A stretch of DNA of 64,000 nucleotides from Mesostigma viride (Eukaryota; Streptophyta; Mesostigmatophyceae; Mesostigmatales; Mesostigmataceae). Every line of letters begins with the position of its first letter. The stretch's first letter is position 1. The stretch is from assembly GCA_009746045.1 (NCBI GenBank), contig RPFO01000050.1, forward strand, positions 5,063,228 through 5,127,227, given 5' to 3'. Shown piece after piece: positions 31,164 to 61,069 of this stretch. The notes under the pieces are model-generated. The model was not told the origin of the DNA. It searched no databases and saw only the letters and a list, made by a program, of their open reading frames with translations. A program made the translations under genes and the position numbers.

Positions 31164-32509
31164 CTATATTCTAGCCCTAGCTTGTATCCATTGCATGGTA
31201 GTCACTGCCGCTATGGCAGCCATGCTTAGCATGTTTGCCTATAGCTGTGCCACCATACCTAGTCATGCACGTGCACCGCTAACACACGGTACACAACCAG
31301 CCATAGCCTTAGCTTAGTCCTTGTACAGCCATGCTACGTCCTGGCTATGCTCAGATTACTTGCCCACGCTCCTTGTTATGATATGCTCACATGGGTGTCG
31401 CGCGCCGTTCCGATTCGCACGAGTATTGGCTTTACGCGGGGCCGCCACGCGGCCGGCCCGGGGGACGAGGCGAGGCAGCTAGGCCTTGCGCGTGTACGTG
31501 CGAGTTGTTACGCCTTTGGCATTTGGGCCTTACGGGAGCAATGCATGCGCCGTGGCGCGACGCGCAGCATGCACTGCATGGGAGTTGACAGCGGTACTGA
31601 CATGCATCACCAGGAGCTAGGTCAGTGCCAACGCTGGCAAGCAGCACGCACTGGCTGCTGGACTACAACGCGGACCAAGCTAGGCTGCCAGCCTGGCAAT
31701 TATGCGGATCGTGCAGGCTGAACATGCACGTGCACGCAAGCTGGCGCGTTATCGATCTCGAGAACTGTCCGCTGCATGCAGGTAGATAATGTCGTGCATT
31801 ATTGGCATTGATATTCGGCAGGCTGGCAAGCCGCTTTTGTGAATGCGCCGAGGCAGCTTAATTTCTCGTCAGGGCCAGCTAGTTGTCGTACATGCTTGGT
31901 GATATAGTTGTTTGGCAAGCTCAGGGGTCGGCAAGCCGACACTGGAGTAATCTGTGACAAGGGCATTTTGTCGTCTGGGATTTCTGGCCTCGATCCCAGG
32001 TTGTCTAGTTGATTTTGTGGTCTAAAGAGAAAGTGCTAGATGATATGTTTCATATGCGGAACAGGGAGTCGTTGCAGACAACGACTTAGGATTTTGTGTA
32101 CTTTTAGGTCTTGGTGCTGACCAAAGACGTACGAGTGCCACGGAGTAGCTTTGGTGTAATTGAAGCAGTATGGACGACAAAACGGTTGTCGTCAGGATCA
32201 GATACTGAGCGTGGCTACGCGGTAAGGCTGACGCAAGATATTGCGTAAGTGAGAGGCATTCATTGGCATGAGTGTGACTTTCCACCAGGGCGTTGGATGT
32301 AGCTCTGTGTGGATCTTTGAACTCTGTCTTGGTCATGGTGGTGCGTGGCAAGTGTGGCCAGCCCTCCTTTCTTTCATCGAGCCCAGCTATTGCATGCTGA
32401 AACAGAGCTGCCAAGTTAGGTAGAGTATTGGTAATAAAACGTTCATTTCATTTGCAACAAAGAACCCAGTGTGAAGCCTAACCTACTGTACAGTAGTCAT
32501 ACCTCATTC
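31164..32509. other. Unassigned intergenic DNA
   Basis: No convincing ORF was found. Small direct repeats of the CTAGCTA and GCATGCA type are common. No gene can be supported. Confidence 0.4.
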
Positions 32510-32529
32510 TCAGGTCTCACCTTTTTGAG

Positions 32530-34706
32530 AAGTGCAGTTGGCACTGGCTCCTCGTTTTATCCACACAGAGCAATCAGGCGGTGGAGGGTCCAGCGGTAGA
32601 AGGGGTGGACCACGCAGCAGGCAGTTTGGGTCGCAGGCGGACAAGCCAGCCAGCACGGGGGGCGACAACAAGGCCTCCAGCAGCACCGGCCAGGTGACGG
32701 CTGACCCGCACAACTGACAAGGCATGTTGGATCTGCGGGAAGCCAGATCGATCACGTGAAGCGGGCCTGCCCAGCCCAGTGCAAGAAGGAGCACGCGGCT
32801 GGAACGCCCGCCCATGCTCCGGCAGGGTGCAAGTACCCAGTGGTCACCAAGACCGTGCAAGCACATGCAGCGGACATGGTGGCGGCCGACATGCAGCACG
32901 CCAACAGAGCAGGCAGCTGAGGTATCGGCAGCGCCGACGTCACCCAGCCAATCGAGTGGGCAGGCGGCGGGGATGGAAGCGTATGACGCGTATACGCTGG
33001 TGGAGCAACCCGACTTGTTCTGGGCTCCTATCCATGCCGTCGAAGTCCAGGCAGCTACCCGAGGCAAGCAGGCACGGGCATTGCCGTCGTTCCTACCAAC
33101 CACGGGCAATGGTGAGGGGGGGCCACCCCAGCTTCCAGCATCGTTCCCGGCAGGTTCAACCGGCGGTGCGGCATCGCTGCTGGAGCACCCGAAACCCGCC
33201 GACGCCGAGCAGCGGCGCAAGCTGCCACCATTCTTGCCAGTGGATGGAGTGCTTGATGCTCCCTTGTTTTCTGCCAGGCAAGTGATTGATGGCTGGGGGC
33301 AGCGGGGCATCACGTTGGTGCACCAAGCAGCTGCGGCACTGCAGCGGTGCGCCGATCGCGACAGCCTAGACGCACGCACATTGCCGGTGGCGGAAACTGC
33401 GCGGCGGGTCACCATGCCAGTTATGCCGGCAACCCGGCCGGCAGACGTCCCAGCACCAACCATGCCCCGGGAAGCAACCCGCGAGGAGCGGATGTCACGG
33501 GTGCCGAGGACAGTCACGGTGGCAAAGCACCCTGATGGGTCCCCGGCTAATAATCGCCTTCCAGGCAATAAGCGAGGACGGCACTTGTTGGGGCCCTATG
33601 GTGTGCCCCAGCGCAAAGTCCGTCACCAAGCTGGATGGCGGAGCCGGGCCGCTCGTGATCACCATGGAGCTGGCCAAGATGTGTGGTGCGACCCGTGAGA
33701 ACGGCGGGCTCATAGACAGCACCGTTCTCGTGCAGGGATGGAAAGGGCCAGCGGCGCGACCGATGGAATGACTTCCATGCTGATCAACGTCATCCTCAAC
33801 CCCACGGACCCAAAGCGGATGGCCAGCGTGGCTGTGCCGGCCTTGGTGGTCGACAGGTGTGGGTATGCGGCCCTTATCGGGATGGACGTCATGTATCACC
33901 TCGGGCTCATAATTGACCCTTGGCTGGAGGTTGCGACCTACCGCCGTGATTGGCAGGGAGAGGGGAAGCAAAAGGCGCTTCTTCCCATTCAGTGCAGCAG
34001 CGACGCGGAGCCTAACCCGCAGGGGGTGATGTCGCTAGACGCGTGCGTGGCTGCAGTGGTGTCGCCCGCCAGCATAGAAGTGGAGCCAGCTAGGAGATCA
34101 TTGCGGCTGAGAACTGCGGGAGGTTGTAGCGCGCGCCGCCACATTTAAGAAGGTGATGCCCATCGCGATGAACAATCTGTTGATCGCGCAGCACCGCGAC
34201 ACACTGCGGTACGCCCAGCGACGGGGTGGCAAGTATATGGCCAGGCGGCTGCAGTTCCACCCCGGCCAGTATGCGTTTCTGCGGACTCAACCCCAACACA
34301 CGCTGGACGTCACGGCCGGGCCCACCATCCTTCGCATTGTGGAGATTTAGCCTTCGGGGGTGGCCGTCCTCGAAGGTGCGGATGGTAGTAAGACCACTGA
34401 CAATGTGTCGAACCTGTCTCCTTGCTCCATGCCCCACCTGGCACGGAGCATCCAGCCGCACACCGCTAGGCGCATCCGCGATGCGCAGTGTCAAATTTGT
34501 CACCGCGGGTCGACCAGCCTGAGGTCATGTTGCTGTGTGATCACTGCAACTGCAGCTGGCATCTTCACTGCCTTCAACCCCCTCTGTCTCAGGTACCTGA
34601 GGGTTCCTGGTTTTGCCCTGTGTGCATTGCTGCGGGGTTCACCAACCATGCGATTCAAGCAGCTACTGCCACTTTGTTGCTCGCTACCCAGCAAAGGACT
34701 TGGTAG
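32530..34706 (+). pseudogene. Degraded Gypsy element: gag and protease remnants joined to integrase C-terminus and PHD finger
   Basis: In order on the plus strand: a broken zinc knuckle (CWICGKP, then HVKRACP one frame away, about 32722-32775); a Pro/Ala-rich region; a retropepsin C-terminal block with ALIGMDVMYHLGLIID (about 33867-33915); then, without any RT, RNase H or integrase catalytic core, an integrase C-terminal segment (34153-34350, RDTLRYAQRRGGKY and a chromatin-side VSNLSPC block); and a PHD finger split by a frameshift (CQICH in one frame, then LLCDHCNCSWHLHCL and GSWFCPVC in the other, 34486-34640). Gypsy elements of green algae with a PHD finger after integrase are known. Stops and frameshifts show the copy is dead. 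No LTRs were identified. Confidence 0.7.
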
Positions 34707-34904
34707 CGAGGGGGGGGAGAAAAGTGGGCAGCACTAGTGGGGTAAGGCTATAGCATGTTGCCCATCATTCACCCATGCAGCCATACCTCATGCAAGGGCT
34801 AACGAGGTCGTGGGCTACTGTCAGTGCAGGGAGTTTGGCACGAGTACGCGACATGGGTCTTATTGCACCCATGCACAGATCTTGCCGGATCGTTTACCGA
34901 GTCC

Positions 34905-35064
34905 GATTGCAGCTGTGGCATGCCTTTGTTTGGCATGAAGGAGAAAGGGGGTCTCTGCCCTTTCTACCTGTTGTGCACACTGCACACACAGGGATCAGAA
35001 GCACTTCGGTGCTCCGTGACTTCCCAACGGGAGCACGAGTTCAATTATAATTAATTTTAATCAG
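34905..35064 (+). mobile_element. LINE 3' tail, copy 1
   Basis: A Cys/Gly-coding piece is followed by the hairpin block GCTCCGTGACTTCCCAACGG, a GAGCAC arm and a TTAATT-type tail. Related tails occur at 35460, 38917, 39270 and 62440. Confidence 0.6.
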
Positions 35065-35459
35065 CATGGTGGAGGTACAGACATTAGTGGTGTCGCGACG
35101 TCATCAACATAAGCAGTTAATTGGAACAAACCTCGTAGGTGGTTTACCTTGGATAATTTGGGAAGCCCCTGATCCTGTACGTTGTTGCGGGCGTCATGCA
35201 ACGGAAGGGTGAACCCTGGGTATATGTTGATCCAGGTTTAATAGAAATGCTCAGACTCCGGGAGGGCCGGAGGCCTTTATATTCTCCCAAACCGGGGCCA
35301 GGCTCTGAAGTGAGTTCCAAGCCTATCCGGCTACAGGTGGCCACTGGACCATATTGGGGCAGGCTGCCCTACTGCCCCCACGCAATGCTTTTGCTATGTC
35401 GAAGCCTCAGTTATTGAACCCACAACAGGGGAATTGCCGCCTAATCGTTTCAACGCGGC
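35065..35459. other. Unassigned DNA between LINE tails
   Basis: No ORF with recognisable features. It may be the body of the following 5'-truncated LINE copy. Confidence 0.35.
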
Positions 35460-35640
35460 CGGGTCCGATTGTGCAGTGCCCTGTGGGCTGTGGCATGCCC
35501 GGCTCTGGCATGAGGGAAGGGGGGGGGTCTCTCACTTGCCTCCTGCCCAGCCGCTGCATGTGCACACTTGGCGCTGGCTAATCAGCTCCGTGACTCCCCA
35601 ACAGGAGCACGTGTTTTATTGATCTCGGGATTAGGGATCT
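35460..35640 (+). mobile_element. LINE 3' tail, copy 2
   Basis: This has the same layout as 34905-35064: a short Cys/Gly-coding remnant, then CTCCGTGACTCCCCAACAGG with a GAGCAC arm, then a TTTTATTGAT end. Confidence 0.55.
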
Positions 35641-37013
35641 CACAATTCATTCACTCATGCACGTGCCTCCGTCATGCAGTTGGTAGCTATAGAGTCACGG
35701 GGTACAAACTTTTTGAGTAGATACTTTTCATCCCTGGTTGATCCACAGCAAGAAGGGGGCATGGGATCACCCCCCTTCTCTCATTGCCTTGAAAGGCAGG
35801 CCACAGCCCACAGGTTCAATTAGAGCTCACTCGTGCCAGGCGAGGGAGATTCATCAACTAATCAATTAGAACATATGTTCTCTTGTTGGGGTCTTGGGGA
35901 GTAACGGAGCACCGGCCAGAGTGCTTTTACCCTCACTGTACATGCACAGCGCCGGGGCAGCTGGACCGGGCAGAGGCGGTTACCCCCGCCCTTAATTCCC
36001 TCATGCCGGCACCTAGGCATGCCACAGGGTTCAAAATCGGATCGATCCGTCGAAACGATCCGGCATCCCCTAGCTGTGGGTAATAATCAACATGATCGAC
36101 CTAGGTGTGAGCATTGGATTACTACATTGACGTGAACAAACAGGCGGTACTAGGCGAGGCCCATAGCTAGGCTGGCGGATATCACTGGCTAGTAGCTACA
36201 TTAGGCTACGGGCAAGCACGACTACGTTCTACCCTGCATTGACATGGCACAATGGTCAATGGCTAGGAGCGCCCAGGTTGCATCACCGGCCAGGCATGGG
36301 TGTGGCTAGTAGTGGCTAGTAGTCTAGCCCGTGCCAGGGGCCTGGCGTCCACATGCAGCTGGCGGGCTGTTAACTATCAGGTCCCCGCCCCTCCAGAACA
36401 CCCTTGGCTTCTTGGGGTCTTGGTTGTCGGGCCACAATGATGAGAGCTCACCATGAGCTATCTTGCTTGAATGCAATTCCCTTTGTGAAAAATATAAAAC
36501 CAGTCACACACGGAACACCCATGCACAAACATGCAAACACACACATCATTCTGGGCCATTACGGACCTCAGAAGAGGGTCCCGCCGCTGCACTCCCACCA
36601 CAGCGTTACCATGCATATTAATTAATTAATTAATTAATTAATTAATTAATTATTAATTAATTAATTAATTAGACTCGTCATGCATATGGGCAGCCAATTG
36701 GCTACTATCATTGCCAACTACTGCAAGTGGCGCTTCTAGTTCCCACGTGTCCAATTCACAAAGGAGACAACTATATTCCTGGACACATGGCGTTCCAACG
36801 TCGTGGAAGGACTAGGGTAGTTGTCGATGAGAGGAAAGACGCGAAGACAGCAGGAGCCGCGTGCATGCATCGCTATCTGTAGGAAGACCTGCATGGAGCT
36901 AGGGATCGACAGCTGGTAACAAACAATAAAAAGGTTTATAGAATAAACCAAAAATATCAAGAAAAATACGAAGGGGTGAAAAGAAAAATTAAGAAGTATG
37001 AAATATAAATTAA
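35641..37013. other. Repeat-rich intergenic DNA, no gene seen
   Basis: It contains a minus-strand fragment (about 36365-36425) related to the coding remnant at 31050-31130, a TTAA microsatellite (36617-36672) and A/T-rich sequence near 36900-37010. No intact ORF is supported. Confidence 0.45.
36617..36672. repeat. TTAA tetranucleotide microsatellite
   Basis: About 13 tandem TTAA units with one break. It may be an expanded LINE tail, since several tails nearby end in TTAATTAATT. Confidence 0.85.
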
Positions 37014-38271
37014 GAATATATATTCATTGAGAATGATAGATTACGGAGGTGAGATAGGCATGCAACATAAGGAAAAACCCGATAACTGGGAGAATAACCC
37101 AGGGCTGAAGAAATTATAATAGTAATCTGACACGGACATCCAAGGATCACGCCAGCTGCACAAGGTACAACTAACTATACATCACAAAACTACACGCAGC
37201 AACAGCGCTGCCGGCCCACCATGCAGGCCTGGAAGGGATCTAGACCGCATGGGTCGCGACAAAGTCGGCCAGAATATATTCTGATCAGACACTCAGAATA
37301 TATATATATTAAAAATATAATTACTTACAGCAGAGTGAAATCACTCAAACCAAAGCAAACGCCCAGCTATAAACCTATATACAGAGCCATGTCAAAGCTC
37401 TATACTACGATAAGACCAATGGAAACGCCTAACGGGAGGAACCTAATAGCCCTGCTGCACCGCAAAATCAGCCCGCGTACGGCGGAGCATGATGTCAGCC
37501 ATGGCCCGAGTCAGCGCCACCGACAAGCGCTGACGCCAATATGACGTCCAGGTCCGCGCCGACCATGGGGCCCGCTGGCCCTCCAGGTCCAGCCGGTCCT
37601 CCCGGAGCCGGCAACACTCCTTGAAGAAGGCGGAGGTCAGGGGCCCCATGGCCCCAAACTCCTCCAGGACAAAGGGCACCACACGATGGTGCCCGACGTC
37701 GCCGTAGGCCAGGAGCTTGGCCCGCTCCGCCCGGTCCGCCGTGTAACCTGCCGTGAGGGAGGCCCCAGCCACGTGGCTAAGAGCCAAGGGCCGCGCCACC
37801 GAAACGTCAATAAGCAGATGCCGGCCACCCCCCTCAAAGTCCAGCACCGCGATGTCAGGCCGGTGGTTGGGGGAATAGAAGGCAGCGCCATCCGCATCCT
37901 CGGACCGGATGTTCGCGTGGGGGAAAACCGACCGAATCATGGCGAGCACCACCGTCAGGAGGACAGTGTGCAAATACAAATACCAATTCTGATTCTGTTG
38001 GCCCCCCATGCAGGCAAGGTAGTGAGTCCCCGTGGGATCCAGCGGCTGCCCACAGCTACCACAAGGCCGCCCGGCCGGAACAAGAGGCTGCGGGGCAAAT
38101 AGCTGGTGCCGGAGCGCCACCGAGTAGTGGCTGGGAGCCAAGGCGAATGGGGGGGCCATGGGAAGAGCACGAAGGTACGCCGAGCCCACACTCCGCAAGG
38201 AAAGCGAGAACAGCCACGCACGTCCCTGGGCGTTGAGGTCCGCGAAAAGAGCAAGCCAATCAGCCGTGTGC
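37014..38271 (-). mobile_element. 5'-truncated LINE with restriction-like endonuclease domain, copy A
   Basis: The minus-strand frame is open from the truncation at 38271 to TAG at 37443 (about 275 codons). It has a CCHC-type zinc motif (CGSCGQPLDPTGTHYLAC), then HRPDIAVLDF and HLLIDVSV about 12 residues on. A CCHC motif followed by RPD and a later acidic residue is the signature of the restriction-like endonuclease at the C-terminus of R2/CRE/Dualen-type LINEs; that assignment is inference. A roughly 430-bp 3' UTR follows. It abuts copy B at 38272 in the same orientation. Confidence 0.7.
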
Positions 38272-38716
38272 AGAATATATATTCATTGAGAATGATAGAT
38301 TACGGAGGTGAGATAGGCATGCAACATAAGGAAAAACCCGAAAAGAAGAAGAACCCTGAAGAAATTAAAAGTAATCTGACACAGACATCCACGGATCACG
38401 CCAGCAGCACAAGGTACAACTAACTACATCACAAAACTACGACACGCAGCAACATCGCTGCCGGCCCACCATGCAGGCCTGGGAGGGATCTAGACCGCCC
38501 GCGACAAAGTACGTCGGTCCGGGGGCGGCGGAATAACACATCAGCCGCGGTGCGGGTGAGGGCGAGTGACAGGTGCTGCCGCCAATACGAGGACCACGTG
38601 CGGGCAGACCACAGGGCGGTCTGACCCTCGAGGTCAAGGCGGTCTTCACGGCGCTGGCAGCACTCGTGGAAAAACTCCGCCGTCTTGGGGCCCATGGCCC
38701 CGAACTCCTCAAGGTA
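38272..38716 (-). mobile_element. 5'-truncated LINE, copy B
   Basis: The C-terminal LEEFGAMGP to WSSYWRQHLSLALTR part matches copy A, and the final residues are frameshifted relative to it. The 3' UTR matches 37014-37220. The copy is truncated at about 38716. The head-to-tail arrangement with copy A is exact at the junction. Confidence 0.65.
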
Positions 38717-38916
38717 AAAAATATATATGTGTAGTAGCGTGCCATGTAGTGTCTCACTTAATACGTAGTAGCAGCGTCCTAGGACGATGGAGGAGGACAT
38801 AAGGAGCTCGATCCGGCCTCTCGGTGATATATAAAAACATGCAGAAAAAGGCCATGCATCTGGGCCCAGCATAAGTGCACCCACAGCGATGCCAGAGTCT
38901 CCTCGTGAGTAGTTTC

Positions 38917-39065
38917 GATTGCAGCTGTGGCTTGCCTCCGGGCATGAGAGAAGACGGGTGTCTCTGCCCCCTTCCCAGTGTGCAACATACAGGGATGAAA
39001 AGCAACTCCGTATTATTGTGCTCCGTGACTCCCCAACGGGAGCATGTGTTTAATTAATGAATTAA
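38917..39065 (+). mobile_element. LINE 3' tail, copy 3
   Basis: It starts GATTGCAGCTGTGGC like copy 1, then shows GCTCCGTGACTCCCCAACGG with a GAGCATG arm and a TTAATTAATG tail. Confidence 0.6.
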
Positions 39066-39320
39066 TCTGGGCCCAGGTGGTAGAGGACAACCATCCCCCC
39101 CCAGTGGGGAAGAGGCACGTCACCCACCGTGGGAGTCGCCCGGCGTGACCGCTAGAGCTTGGCCTGCTACGTGGCTTGTCCGTTGGTTTGTTAGTTCAGG
39201 CATTAGATCTAGATAGAATAGAACGGGTAGATCAATTATTTGTCCATCCATCCATCCATTGGGGTAATACTGCATGACTCCCCAACGGGACCACATGTTT
39301 TATTAATCAATTAATTAGGA
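39066..39320 (+). mobile_element. LINE 3' tail, copy 4
   Basis: It contains GGTAGAGGACAACC and CCAGTGGGGAAG, which match 61935-61975, then a 3' UTR ending CATGACTCCCCAACGGGACC and a TTTTATTAATC tail. Confidence 0.55.
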
Positions 39321-40553
39321 CGATCGATGGAATTCAACGACCCCACAATTGCAGGGGTATTGGGGTGACAAAGCCGATAGTACAATGTGTACTCTAGGAA
39401 TGGTTCAGCAGAAATGCACAATTCCTCCACTCATGCTCTGTTTCGGCATGTGGCGATAGGCACGGTACAACACGATGAAAATATCGACAGGCGTAATAAG
39501 ATGGATATACACAGGCCTATATCAACGTTGATATTCTTATACTAACATTATACTAAGAGCAGTTCTACACTTGATAATAATATGCTAATAATAATATCAA
39601 AGGATATGATCACTAGTACAATCACAGTAGCATACAGTGAGACTAGTACAATCACAGTATACAGTGTACGATGCATTCTCTACAGTAAGAGGTGTACTGC
39701 CAGGATGCATAGAGGTATGCCTATGGGTAAACACACAAGTTGTGTGTACACATAAGCTATGTAACACATACCCACGCTACACCAAGCTATAGCACACTTG
39801 ATCAGTGTCAAGTACAACTCACCGCACTGTGTAGATTGTACTGACGACAGAGCATATCTTGCTCTTTCCAGCTGGAGCCCATGTCACTGCCTCAAGGCAA
39901 AATGACTACAAGATCAAATGTACATATCTGTAATCCAGGATCAGTAGTACGAACCCCAATACTTACATGTGCTCGAGATTGAGATTCAACCACCAAGGGT
40001 TAATCTCAGTGCCACTCAGGAACACTTGATGCCAGGCGAGACATGGCAGTCATGGGTGGCGACCTCCCGAAAATTTCCCCGCTCCTCCACAAACCCACAC
40101 CAGGATGTGTGAGATTCAAGGACGAAACTTAAACTGATGGGCATGCTGCCGACATGAAGAATCAGTCATGTAGTGCCCATGCCAGCCGACTCAGTGCCGC
40201 CGACACAGTACAGTCCAAAGCTGTAGTGAGCATCACTTCAACTACACTTGAGAGCTGCCCCTCCCATTATATATGCACCACCAAGATGGTGCAGGGTCTG
40301 TTGAAAAGCCATCCGATCCCTATTCAACCAGCCATCCGATCCCTATTCAACCACGGCAACAGGATGAGATTGGCCCCATCCTCACCTCACGTGTCAATCA
40401 GTAATGTACAGGGATCCTGGCCAGACTGGAGGCTGGGTGCGGCAGGTTCCCCTTATCGGAACCTCACCGCTAATGACGACACTCTCCTCCTCCTTCTCCT
40501 CCTTCTCCTCCTCCTCTTCCTCCTCTTCCTCCTTATAATCACAATCATAATAA
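39321..40553. other. Intergenic DNA downstream of the receptor cyclase gene
   Basis: No gene is seen. It includes A/T-rich sequence (39520-39600), local direct repeats (GACTAGTACAATCACAGTA near 39630; CCATCCGATCCCTATTCAACC twice near 40310) and a CTC/CCT-rich microsatellite (40484-40533). Confidence 0.5.
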
Positions 40554-40558
40554 TTACA
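40554..40558 (-). terminator. TGTAA polyadenylation-type signal
   Basis: TGTAA on the minus strand lies about 300 nt after the predicted stop of the receptor cyclase. TGTAA is the usual polyadenylation signal of Chlamydomonas-like algae. No transcript evidence is available. Confidence 0.4.
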
Positions 40559-40859
40559 CACATCAGAGCTCGTGTGGGACGAATTATTGTCCCAGACGAC
40601 AGAACATCCCGGGTCATGAGTCGATACCAATGCCAAGTACTTCCAGATGACAGAAAACTCCACGTCCGGATGACTATGACAACGATTCCAGGATCACATG
40701 AATCCCCGGATCCCGAAACGTCTTGGCTGACGGGAAAATTCCAGATAACGGATAAGACCCCGGCCACGCAGACTTAATCGCCAGACCTGAGACAGAGCGA
40801 AACTCCCTCCAAAGACCCGGCTGCTGCACATTGCACCACCATTGCTGCGTATTCCAGAA

Positions 40860-58888
<18,029 letters not shown>

Positions 58889-58942
58889 AATTAATTACGG
58901 TACTTTTGTAGAAACCTGCAAATTAAAGCGGCCTACTAGTTA

Positions 58943-58950
58943 TATTTATA
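58943..58950 (-). promoter_or_regulatory. Candidate TATA box of the receptor cyclase gene
   Basis: TATAAATA on the minus strand lies about 55 nt upstream of the predicted ATG. Spacing and sequence fit a core promoter, but the 5' UTR is then short and a more distal promoter is possible. Confidence 0.4.
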
Positions 58951-59886
58951 CATAGTATATAGAGAGAATTATGAGGTGATCATCATCGACGATGCGCCCC
59001 GGTCGCCTCATTATGCGCGAGCGCGGCAGGATCAGAAACGTTTTAGTCTTAACATGACTGCATCCGCGATATATATGCGTTTGCAGCTACTCGTTGTATT
59101 AAATATACAATAATATTGCGCCGGCCGCGCACCCAGTACAGACGTTGGGCCGGGCGCCCTAGTGGCGCACCATGATGATATTGCAGAGGTACTCTAGAGT
59201 CCTCTGGTGTGGCCTGCCCATGTGAGGCAGTGAGAGAAGTTAGCGCGCCCTCCCTCCTTCTCGTCGTATATAAGGGGTTCAAAGGTTGCTTAATTGGTTA
59301 TACGCACGTGACGTACACAGTCTACGTGCCTAATTAATTAATAAATGCCTGCAGCAATAATATATGCGCAGTACGTACGTACTAGTGGCGCTCGCGGCGG
59401 CCAATGTGGAAAATACTGCCACCACACCAATGTAAGCGACATCCTACGGAAGGCTGTCCGCATTCACGAGCCAGGTCTTTGCAACAGCATCCATCTCTTG
59501 CCGCGCTAATGTAACACAGTGTGACAACGCTTGGTGCACGCTTCCAGCGCCCATCTGGGCTCACGAGCACGTCAAGTCGGGGTATAAAATTGTACCATGG
59601 CCAGTCAGTTTTCTGTATGACGTCAATATTCGGTGCCCGAGAGCAGCTGCCCGAGAGGCAAGGGCGAAATCATCGGCGGAATGGCGGAATGTGCTTATTT
59701 CTGTTTTCTGTTTCTGACAACACGTCAGAAAGCGAGAGGGCACTCAGTCACGTGCATGGTAAAAGGAATCACTGGCATCCCCCTGGACCGTGGCATCAAA
59801 GAGATCTGGTTGGATTACCGAACAAGATTCTATGTCGTAATCCAACTGTCTGGACGAGGGATCCTCCTAAAGTACGCCTAGTGTAA
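58951..59886. other. Upstream intergenic region, no supported gene
   Basis: The first 400 bp are A/T-rich with TA-repeat tracts. Two overlapping plus-strand ORFs (59521-59886 and 59633-59881) are open but match nothing I know and may be chance. The stretch could contain exons of a divergent gene. Confidence 0.35.
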
Positions 59887-59889
59887 CTG

Positions 59890-59974
59890 TTGTTGTTGTT
59901 GTTGTTGTTGTTGTCTCCCTACTGTCACTGTACACAACATGTGCGGCGTGGGCAACAACAACAACAACAACAAC
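59890..59974. repeat. TTG and CAA inverted microsatellites forming a hairpin
   Basis: A TTG run of about 9 units is followed about 45 bp later by a CAA run of about 7 units. The two arms are complementary and can form a stem-loop. Confidence 0.8.
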
Positions 59975-59984
59975 GCCTACTGTA

Positions 59985-60228
59985 ACTGTCAACTCAACTG
60001 TAACTGTACACAACTGGGATGTTCAAACCGGACCTGCTAGGCTCCACCACACAGGGTTCGTCATGATTGATCTCTGCCGCACATGCAGGAAAAATGTCCT
60101 GGCATTTCTGGACGGTCAGGTGTCCATGGGAAAACGAACCGGTGCCTATTGGGTCATGGATTGCTACTTCTGTTTCTCCAGCCAGAATTGTCGTCCAGTT
60201 GGCAGGCTCTCTGTCAGGCTATGACCGG
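59985..60228 (+). CDS. Uncertain small ORF with two CxxC pairs
   Basis: An open plus-strand frame passes through ATG at 60064 and ends at TGA near 60225. It contains LCRTCRKNV and, about 30 residues later, DCYFCFSSQNC, which looks like a CxxC...CxxC zinc ribbon. I do not recognise the family. It could be an exon of an unrecognised gene, a transposon fragment or chance. No start or splice signals decide it. Confidence 0.25.
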
Positions 60229-60464
60229 CGTGGGATCCGACTGACTGACTGACTACTGAACTGACGGACAGTTCGCAGGGTATATAACTTGCTGCAGACT
60301 GCGTTATAACTCAATTGAACCGAAAATATAGTCCGGCCCGGCGTGGGATCCAACTGATTGACTGACTGTCGACTGACTGACAGTTTGCAGCGATGACTAC
60401 CTACAATCATGCTGCAGATTGCGATTTCGATTTCCGGTGAAATGGGTGTGTTTTTTTTTCCATA
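60229..60464. repeat. ACTG-rich direct duplication
   Basis: A roughly 55-bp block (GGCGTGGGATCC plus ACTG repeats plus ACAGTT and GCAG) occurs at about 60229 and again at about 60340. No gene. Confidence 0.6.
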
Positions 60465-61069
60465 TACAGTCATTCACGCCTTAAGTTGGGTTCGAGGGCT
60501 TCTTGGGGTCAAGCCAACTTAAGGCGTTAAGTTACCATAACTTGCGACCCCCCGCCCTGCTGATGGACTTTACAGTAGGGTGTCTTTTGATAGCTCTCGT
60601 GAAGGCCGATCGAACTGCACTAAAGAAATCACCCCCAAGGTCGTATTTCGGGTCGAAACTTATATGCAAGTCATCAAACCGGCTGTAGGCAGGTGAAGCC
60701 CCACACAGCACGGTACTGGAGTGCTAGCCAAACCTGCCTAACTTGGTGTGCTACATAGGGCATGCGCGTTCATTTATGAGTAATCGTAAACAGTGCTGTG
60801 TTCAGGCTGTGTTGCTGGTTTGAGAGCTTGCTTGCCCCTGCCACCCGCCTTCTCGCCTGTGGTGTCTCGTTTCTGCTTTGTGTTGGACGTTGCCCCGTTG
60901 CCCGAAAACAGTTCGTTCCATGTGGCCTTATCATCAGTTTTGTCGGCCATTACTTAGTTGTTGGGTCGCATTTATGATGGGTTCAAATGTGACGAACGCC
61001 TAAATTGAACCGTCTGCATCATGACCGAAGCCGTTTGCCCATATATACAATACCGGCTACCGCGTCAAG

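Noticed and set aside
40394-40767. Glu/Lys- and Arg-rich minus-strand ORFs downstream of the receptor
   Set aside because: They arise from a CTC/CCT microsatellite, probably in the 3' UTR; no splice or start evidence supports them.
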